From Corynebacterium jeikeium (lineage in GTDB: Bacteria > Actinomycetota > Actinomycetes > Mycobacteriales > Mycobacteriaceae), in assembly GCF_028609885.1 (NCBI RefSeq), contig NZ_CP063195.1:2170001-2234000 (forward strand): a stretch of 64,000 nucleotides of DNA, in the 5' to 3' direction. The translations under genes were made by a program, and so were the position numbers. Below, one piece after another: positions 58,233-64,000 of the stretch; within the stretch, counting starts at the first letter, position 1, and the number at the start of each line of letters is the position of its first letter. The notes under the pieces are model-generated. The model was not told the DNA's origin. It ran no database searches and was given only the letters and a program-made list of their open reading frames with translations.

Positions 58233-60871
58233 CGAGACTCCTCGCCGTCCCAAACCTCTTCGTCTGCGATGCCCTCTACATAGGCTTGCTCAGCACGGTC
58301 GCGACTGATTTCCCGGTAGGCCTGCAGCAGTTGCAGGGTATGGGCACGCTGCATGTTGCGGGCCGCAACAAAGAAGAGCAAGGCTCCGCCGAGTAGCCCC
58401 ATCAGGCCGAGCCCCAGTAGGAAGCCGGTCGTCCAGCCACCGCCGGTAAGGGAATCTATAAAGGACTCTACGGCGGTTTTCTCAGTGTCTACGTTCTGCG
58501 CATCATTCGTGTTTGCGGCCCCGTCTGCATTCTGCTGCCCTTGGGCGGCGTTGATGCGATGGATGCCACCGGCACCGCCTGTTTCGCCTTCCACAGCCTC
58601 GGCCTCGGCTTCTACTTCGCCACCGTCTGCGGCCGCGGCGCCAGCAGAAGCGCCACCATTTGCTAACGCAGCGCCGCCGGCAGACCCAGATGAACTGCCG
58701 AGGCTACTCGAGCCGGCAGAACCACCGGAACCAGTCCCCGCGGATTCAGCCCCACTAGCAGCGTCGTGATTATCCGATGCGGCGCTGGTGCCGGAGGATG
58801 CTCCACCAGAACTCTTGCCGGCAGAGTTGTTGCTAGTGGCGCCCGCCGCCGAGGACTCACCGGTGCCAGCACCGCCAGCCGCCCCGGTGGAAGGATTCTG
58901 CTGTGCCTTGCGGTTTCCGCGCAGCGCCTCGATGCCACCGACGATCTCGTCCATGTACTTGCCGAGCTTCGCGTTTTCGCTGTCTAGGTGCTTCTGAAAC
59001 TCCTGGAGTTCCTCCAGGCCAGACTTCCCACTGCCCGTATCGTCCCCGCACGAATCCTTGATGACGAAGAAGGTCTCTAGCTCCTTATCGAACTTCTTGC
59101 CGTCCACAGCAGTGCCCTGGTAGCGGAAGACTACGCGGTACACGCCCGGCTTGGTGAAGAGGAACTGCTGATGGTCGTGCGCCCCAACCGCATAGCTGAC
59201 CTTGTGCTCACGGTGCTCGGAATCCAGACGCAGGCTGACACTACCCAACCCATTGTCCGACAGAGTCACCATGCGACCGGGACCTTCAAAGTCCTTGATG
59301 GTCACGTCCACGCCCTGCTTAGCCGAGTTCAGGTGCTCGGTGGAAAAGCCCAGCCACGGAACATCGGGGTTTTCACGTTGCGCCTGCGGAAGTGCGTATG
59401 CGGTCTCCCCCAGTTCCTCCTGGTAATCCTGCGGGACTCCAACCTTGGCCTTCGGGCTGTTAACTAGGAAAATGAAGCTGCCGGACTCGCGCTCCTGCAC
59501 ATTCGCGGGATCGGATCCGTCTTTCAGGAAGGTGTGCGGATCCGCGTCAGATTCGTCCGAGGTTCCCACGCCCATGTCCATGTGGCCCTTGGGAATCACG
59601 GCGCGCTCTGTCCCCTGCCCTTCACTGAAGGCATCGTTGACCTCGCTACGGACCTCGTCGTCGGAGATTTCCTCAGGGGCTTCGCACGTCGGCGCTGGCT
59701 TGTCGGTGCCATCGCTCGGATCTTCCTCGTCACCCGGAGTCTCATTTTCGCCTGGCGTTTCATTCTCGCCTGGCTGCTCGGGGTCTTCGGGCTGCTCAGG
59801 GTCTTCGGGCTGCTCGGGGTGCTCGGGCTCTTCAGGTTGATCTTGATCTCCGGGCTTGCCCGGCTCCAGCGGCGCGATCGGTTTCTTGATCTCGTTCAAC
59901 CCAGTAGTCGTGCCCTCCGGCAGGCCAACCTGCTTGTCGGAACCAACCAGCCAGTTGATGGTGCGCGCTGCGGACTTCACGGTAGAGCCGTCCTTCTTCT
60001 TGACGTCCCACTGCATCGTCAGCTGATACAGGCCCGGCTTAGAGAAGGTCCACCCGAAGTGTCCGTGCCCGCCGACCTCGTAGTCGTAGTCCTTCAAACC
60101 GCCCTTGGTGGACAGCACGCGCTCCGGGGTAGGCGTACCGGAGTTGTGGAAGAAAACCTCCATGTCGCCGGGGCCGGAGAACTTCTTCATATGGAAGTGG
60201 AGATTTGGCTCGGCGAAATCCTTCGGCACCTCGATCTCGTGTGCCGGGTCAAAAGCACCCAGGCCCGCCCAGATCGGGCGCCATTGGTTAGTGAAGTCCG
60301 CGTTCTGCGGGGCATGCCACAGCACCGTGCCGGGCTTGCCTAGGAAGGACAGCGCCTTCTTGTTCGGCACCTTGATGCGGGAGGCTTCCTTGCCATCGAT
60401 CGCGTCGGGCGCCAGTCGCAGACAGACGCCATCGGCGGGCACGGGCTGCTGCCCGTCGACGACCATCACGTCCGGCTTGCCCTTGTTATACGTTCCGTAA
60501 ATCGCATCCACGTGGGCGTTATACAGCAGCTTCCTGCCCGCACAAACGTGCGTCTTTCCGGTGGCCGGATTCTTCACGTCCTTGCCGACGGTTGGTCCGT
60601 CACTGGTCGTTCCGGGCCTATGCCCTGTCGGTGTTGCTTGCGCACGCTGCAACACCTCGGCAGTGCGGTGATCACTGGTTAGTGGTGACGCCGCATTCCA
60701 GGCGCCGGCCACCACGGTTAACACCAGCACGCCCAATACCGCCAGGGTGGACTTGGCTGCCCACATCATCCGATCGGCCCTATTCTGGCTGTGTTTGAGC
60801 TGCTTAAGCAGTTTAAGCTCAGCCTGCTGCCGCTTGGCCAGCTGCTGAAAGAGTTCATCTTTTTTATGCAT
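58229..60871 (-). CDS. Surface-anchored protein of the anchored-repeat ABC transporter
   Basis: The 880-residue protein has an N-terminal membrane segment (about 38-58) and two choice-of-anchor-M repeats, around 105-320 (GHGHFGWTFSKPGLYQLT) and 430-640 (AHDHQQFLFTKPGVYRVVF). A Pro/Glu-rich spacer and a Ser/Gly/Ala-rich region link to a C-terminal membrane helix with a short tail. It is the last gene of the operon and overlaps the permease gene. It is probably an extracellular metal-binding or capture subunit. The His-rich repeats support metal contact, but the ligand is unknown. Confidence 0.88.
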   Translation of the reverse strand: MHKKDELFQQLAKRQQAELKLLKQLKHSQNRADRMMWAAKSTLAVLGVLVLTVVAGAWNAASPLTSDHRTAEVLQRAQATPTGHRPGTTSDGPTVGKDVKNPATGKTHVCAGRKLLYNAHVDAIYGTYNKGKPDVMVVDGQQPVPADGVCLRLAPDAIDGKEASRIKVPNKKALSFLGKPGTVLWHAPQNADFTNQWRPIWAGLGAFDPAHEIEVPKDFAEPNLHFHMKKFSGPGDMEVFFHNSGTPTPERVLSTKGGLKDYDYEVGGHGHFGWTFSKPGLYQLTMQWDVKKKDGSTVKSAARTINWLVGSDKQVGLPEGTTTGLNEIKKPIAPLEPGKPGDQDQPEEPEHPEQPEDPEQPEDPEQPGENETPGENETPGDEEDPSDGTDKPAPTCEAPEEISDDEVRSEVNDAFSEGQGTERAVIPKGHMDMGVGTSDESDADPHTFLKDGSDPANVQERESGSFIFLVNSPKAKVGVPQDYQEELGETAYALPQAQRENPDVPWLGFSTEHLNSAKQGVDVTIKDFEGPGRMVTLSDNGLGSVSLRLDSEHREHKVSYAVGAHDHQQFLFTKPGVYRVVFRYQGTAVDGKKFDKELETFFVIKDSCGDDTGSGKSGLEELQEFQKHLDSENAKLGKYMDEIVGGIEALRGNRKAQQNPSTGAAGGAGTGESSAAGATSNNSAGKSSGGASSGTSAASDNHDAASGAESAGTGSGGSAGSSSLGSSSGSAGGAALANGGASAGAAAADGGEVEAEAEAVEGETGGAGGIHRINAAQGQQNADGAANTNDAQNVDTEKTAVESFIDSLTGGGWTTGFLLGLGLMGLLGGALLFFVAARNMQRAHTLQLLQAYREISRDRAEQAYVEGIADEEVWDGEESR

Positions 60872-61742
60872 CAGTAGCTACCACCTGTGAGGGGTTGTTG
60901 GATTGCCGGGCGGCGCGAATGGGCGTCGCCACAAAGAAAGAAAAGAGAAAAACAACGGTGAGCACCAGGACGATGGTTGCGCCCGTGGGCACATCGATCG
61001 CCCAAGACACGTACACGCCGAGGAAGGAACCGACCATGCCTATCACGGCGCTGAGGCTCATCATCACGACCAGTCGGTCGGTCCAGAGTCGGGCTGCGGC
61101 GGCCGGCGTGATCAGCAGCGCAAGCACTAGGATGTTTCCGACGGTGCGGACAGACATCACCACGGCGGCAGTGACGGCGAGGTAGAGAACCACGTCGATC
61201 AACAACACGCGGATACCCATGGCTGCGGCGGTTTCCCGGTCGACGGAGACCGCCACGATCTCCTTGTGCAGCGCCGCCACAGCCAGGATCACGACCGCGC
61301 CGACGACAGCACTGAAGATGATGTCGGAGTTAGACACGCCTGTAATCGAGCCGAAAAGGAAGCTGTTCAGGCTGGCCGTATAGCCCTGCACCTTCGAGAT
61401 CACCACCAAGCCCAGGGCGAAAGCAGCGGCGAAGAAGATACCGATGATCGTGTCTTCCTTCACGCGTCTGCGCTGCGAGAACAGAGCGATCAGCAAGGCA
61501 ACCACGGCACCGGCCACCGCCCCGCCAGCGATCACGGAGAACTGCAAGGCGAAGGCAATGGCAAGGCCCGGGAACACAGCATGCGCGACCGCATCGCCGA
61601 TGAAGGCCATGCCGCGCAGTACCACGTGAGTGCCGATCACACCGCAGACCAGCGCGGAGAGAACCGCCACCAGCAGCGCCTTCGGCAGGAAGGCCAGGGC
61701 GGGATTCGTCAGGTCGGCGAGGAACTGGGAGAAGGAAATCAC
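60864..61742 (-). CDS. Anchored-repeat ABC transporter, permease (Zn/Mn type)
   Basis: The 292-residue ABC-3 permease has about nine helices. GTG 61742 overlaps the ATPase stop (GTGA) and is preferred over a longer start at 61805. Blocks VLRGMAFIGDAVAHAVFPG and DTIIGIFFAAAFALGLV identify the ZnuB/MntB-like family. Confidence 0.93.
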   Translation of the reverse strand: MISFSQFLADLTNPALAFLPKALLVAVLSALVCGVIGTHVVLRGMAFIGDAVAHAVFPGLAIAFALQFSVIAGGAVAGAVVALLIALFSQRRRVKEDTIIGIFFAAAFALGLVVISKVQGYTASLNSFLFGSITGVSNSDIIFSAVVGAVVILAVAALHKEIVAVSVDRETAAAMGIRVLLIDVVLYLAVTAAVVMSVRTVGNILVLALLITPAAAARLWTDRLVVMMSLSAVIGMVGSFLGVYVSWAIDVPTGATIVLVLTVVFLFSFFVATPIRAARQSNNPSQVVATDA

Positions 61743-62458
61743 GACACCAACCCCACTCCCCGCAACAGTGGCGAATCCGGGCGAACGTCGAAGGTCTCCA
61801 TCCACGGCTCGGGGTTCTGCAGCTGATCCGGCGCACCATCGGCCACCACACGACCGTTCAGCAGCACCACGCGATCACAGACGTGCACCGCCTGCGCCAG
61901 ATCGTGGGTCACCATCAGGATGCTCATGCCATCGGCAGCCAGGGACTGCAGGATCTCCACCAGCGACTCGATGCTGGGGAAATCCATGCCAGTGAAAGGC
62001 TCGTCCAACAACAGCAGCGTGGGTTCCACAGCCAGGGCGCGCGCCACCAGCACGCGCTGGCGCTGCCCGCCGGAGAGCTGACCGATGGGACGGTCCGCCA
62101 AGTGCTGCAAGTTCACGCGCTTCAGCGCATGCGCAGTGGCCGCAAAGTCTGCCCGGCGCGACCGACGGAACGGACCAATCAGCCCCGCGCGACCGTTCAG
62201 CACGGTGTGGCGAACGTCGATGGGATAGTCCCACGCGAACTCGTGGCGCTGGGGAACATAGCCCACGCTCGCGGCCTTGACACTGCCCTTGGTCCGCGGG
62301 ATGAGACCCAAGATGCTGCGCATCAGGGTGGTCTTGCCTGCTCCGTTGGGGCCGAGTAGCCCGATTAGCTCCCCGGGGTGCGCCTCGAGGTTCACATCGG
62401 TAAGGATCTGGCGCCCGGACAGCCGGACACTCAGATCCGCGATCTGCAGTGCGGTCAC
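61739..62458 (-). CDS. Anchored-repeat ABC transporter, ATPase
   Basis: The 239-residue ATPase has Walker A LLGPNGAGKTTLMRS, signature GQLSGGQRQRVLVARAL and Walker B TLLLLDEPFTGMD, with H-loop VTHD. GTG 62458 overlaps the upstream stop (GTGA). A longer start at 62473 is possible. Confidence 0.94.
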   Translation of the reverse strand: MTALQIADLSVRLSGRQILTDVNLEAHPGELIGLLGPNGAGKTTLMRSILGLIPRTKGSVKAASVGYVPQRHEFAWDYPIDVRHTVLNGRAGLIGPFRRSRRADFAATAHALKRVNLQHLADRPIGQLSGGQRQRVLVARALAVEPTLLLLDEPFTGMDFPSIESLVEILQSLAADGMSILMVTHDLAQAVHVCDRVVLLNGRVVADGAPDQLQNPEPWMETFDVRPDSPLLRGVGLVS

Positions 62459-63516
62459 TTCAGCTGACCCCACAGTTCATCCTCGATCCGCTTGCGCTCC
62501 TTAGCGCCCTTGCGTAGGGAGAGGAAACCGAAGGCCAGCAGTGCGACGACCACTACACCGATGCCACCCAGGATCCACGGCAGGGCGGAGTTGCCGCCAT
62601 CGGAGCCTTCGCCGGAGCTGTCGGCATTCGCATCTGCGTTGTCGGCGGAATTGTTGGAGTTGGAGCTGTTGGCGTCACCAGAAGAACCAGCGGCACCGGC
62701 CTTCGGCAGCTCACCTTCCCAGCTGGAGTTCTGCGCCTCGGAAGGATCCACCCCCACGGCAAAATTCAGCACCTTCGTGGTGGTCTTTTCGGAGCCGTCC
62801 TTCATCTTCACGCGCACCCCCATGGCCACGCGGTGCACGCCCGGCTCGGTGAATACCCAGTTGGCGTGCGTGTGCGTGTTCAGATCCACCCACAGATCCT
62901 GCGGAGTGGGCTGCGCGGAATTCCACAGCTCTTGAGGCTTTTCAAATCCGCCAGCCTGCAGAAACATGCTCATCTGGCCGGGCCCCTGGTGGCCCAGATA
63001 CTCCATGGTCACTCCACGGCTAGCTTGGGCGATCAGTGCCGGCGATTGCGTGTTCCATCCCAGCCACGGCACGCCCTGCACCTCGGTCTGTGGCAGCACC
63101 CATACCTCCTGGCCGGGCTGCGCACCGGTGAACTCGTAGCCACCATCGGCGGGGAGTTGCTGCTTAGCCTTGTCGGAGACATCGAAGACCACATCATCCA
63201 GCACGCGCCAGATGGGCTTTTCCTCCGCATCGTCGCGCAGTTGCACGTCCAGCTCGCCGCCGTCCAGGCGCATGCCGAGGTCCGCGTGGCCGCGGGTAAA
63301 CACGTGCGACGTGCCGGCGGGGGCGTGCTGTTCTTTGTCCGTCACGGTCTGCTTTAGCGCCGGATCTTGTGCCTGACCCTGTGCTTGAGCCTGGGCTTGC
63401 GCTTGCGTCACCGTGAACGGCGAAGCCACCGGAGCGCCCGCGAATACTACTCCCCCGGCCAACAATGCGGCGACCGTAGAAGCTAGACGAAGTTTTCCGA
63501 TCCGTGTGATTTCCAT
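62455..63516 (-). CDS. Choice-of-anchor M surface protein
   Basis: The 353-residue protein has a signal peptide, MEITRIGKLRLASTVAALLA, an Ala/Gln-rich linker, and one anchored-repeat domain with HTHANWVFTEPGVHRVAMGV. Ser/Asn/Ala-rich linkers precede a C-terminal membrane helix and basic tail. ATG 63516 gives a clean signal peptide; an earlier GTG at 63612 would overlap the binding-protein stop. It is second in the transport operon. Confidence 0.88.
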   Translation of the reverse strand: MEITRIGKLRLASTVAALLAGGVVFAGAPVASPFTVTQAQAQAQAQGQAQDPALKQTVTDKEQHAPAGTSHVFTRGHADLGMRLDGGELDVQLRDDAEEKPIWRVLDDVVFDVSDKAKQQLPADGGYEFTGAQPGQEVWVLPQTEVQGVPWLGWNTQSPALIAQASRGVTMEYLGHQGPGQMSMFLQAGGFEKPQELWNSAQPTPQDLWVDLNTHTHANWVFTEPGVHRVAMGVRVKMKDGSEKTTTKVLNFAVGVDPSEAQNSSWEGELPKAGAAGSSGDANSSNSNNSADNADANADSSGEGSDGGNSALPWILGGIGVVVVALLAFGFLSLRKGAKERKRIEDELWGQLK

Positions 63517-63604
63517 CTTCTGTTTAATCTCTTTTCTTCTGTTCTTCTGTTTTCTTGAAACGTCGTTTTCTTTCCTGCGCCCGGCAGGGTTATGCGCCGC
63601 CCAG

Positions 63605-64000
63605 TTATGCACTGCTCAGGCAGTCCGCCATCGATTCGGCATTTGTCCGCATCAAATCCACATATGTCGGCGCTGTCTCGTCCAGGGTGTCGCTGCGGAT
63701 CTGGCATACGCTCACGCCCAGCCTGTCTGCGATCTGCTGCAGCTCGCGCGTACGCCCCGCCATCGTCGGCTCAATAAACACCGCCGGAACCTTCAGGTTT
63801 TCCAGGGTGCGGGTCAGGCTCACAAGATCCCGTGTACTCGGCTCGATCTCCGGATTCGGGGTGACAAAGCCGGCAACGTCCAGGCCGTAGGCGTCAGCAA
63901 AATAGGCGTAGCCGTCGTGAGCCGTCACCAGGTGCCGACGGGCCTCTGGAATAGTGCCGACCTTGCGCTTGATCTCCCGGTCAAGCCGGTCGAGCTCGTC
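63605..64000 (-). CDS. Metal-binding lipoprotein of the ABC transporter (partial)
   Basis: This is the C-terminal part of a ZnuA/TroA-type solute-binding protein whose start lies beyond 64000. It shows HLVTAHDGYAYFADAYGLDV, with the family's metal-binding His, then EPSTRDLVSLTRTLENLKV and VFIEPTMAGRT. It is first in the operon and presumably hands Zn or Mn to the permease. Confidence 0.9.
   Translation of the reverse strand, partial: DELDRLDREIKRKVGTIPEARRHLVTAHDGYAYFADAYGLDVAGFVTPNPEIEPSTRDLVSLTRTLENLKVPAVFIEPTMAGRTRELQQIADRLGVSVCQIRSDTLDETAPTYVDLMRTNAESMADCLSSA

Overview
The window looks like chromosome from a Corynebacterium, probably the lipophilic group around C. jeikeium, C. urealyticum and C. 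resistens. Pointers are the S10/spc/str ribosomal clusters broken by accessory genes, a DUF3068 membrane protein between rplL and rpoB, DtxR-type iron boxes, a LAxTG surface protein beside a sortase, an anchored-repeat metal ABC transporter, and IS1249-like elements. Species is inferred from gene content only; no database search was possible.

Layout, left to right. (1) 1-365: an mbtH-like gene with a DtxR-like box, the edge of a siderophore locus. (2) 366-12233: an IS1249-like element opened by later insertions. An IS256-family element sits in its left end. A 9-kb composite transposon (2331-11374), bounded by two almost identical IS3-family copies, splits its transposase, and a second IS256-family element sits inside the right IS3 copy. 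The cargo is a bacitracin-resistance-like module: PAP2 phosphatase, ABC ATPase and permease, divergent from a histidine kinase and response regulator. (3) 12269-15315: second half of the spc operon (rpsH-rplF-rplR-rpsE-rpmD-rplO). (4) 15317-19834: an unknown gene, an IS110-family element with a possible bridge RNA, a small secreted protein, and an IS150-like element inside a terminator loop. (5) 19928-21186: rplN-rplX-rplE. (6) 21784-27217: a second small secreted protein, then a siderophore-interacting protein and a four-gene Fe-siderophore ABC transporter with DtxR-like boxes. (7) 27298-27700: a non-coding region with two 120-bp hairpin-like elements. (8) 27900-33090: the S10 operon (rpsJ to rpsQ). 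(9) 33772-38545: sortase, LAQTG surface protein, an intact IS1249-like element, a short J-domain protein and a GntR regulator. (10) 38657-43580: tuf, fusA, rpsG, rpsL. (11) 43946-46533: HrpB helicase and a DUF4236 protein. (12) 46635-56834: rpoC, rpoB, DUF3068, rplL, rplJ. (13) 57303-64000: a lipase and an anchored-repeat, Zn/Mn-type ABC transporter operon.

How the parts work together. The minus-strand backbone encodes ribosomal proteins, elongation factors and RNA polymerase. Five of its operons appear to share one promoter design: GATTTGG near -35, then about 20 bp to a TANANT-like -10. Iron genes at both ends of the left half carry DtxR-like boxes. The rpsL product has Arg at position 88, where Lys is almost universal; this change is classically linked to streptomycin resistance. 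Together with the transposon-borne bacitracin-like module, it suggests a drug-exposed clinical lineage. The points most worth following are the nested composite transposon and its cargo, the paired 120-bp elements, and the shared promoter architecture.
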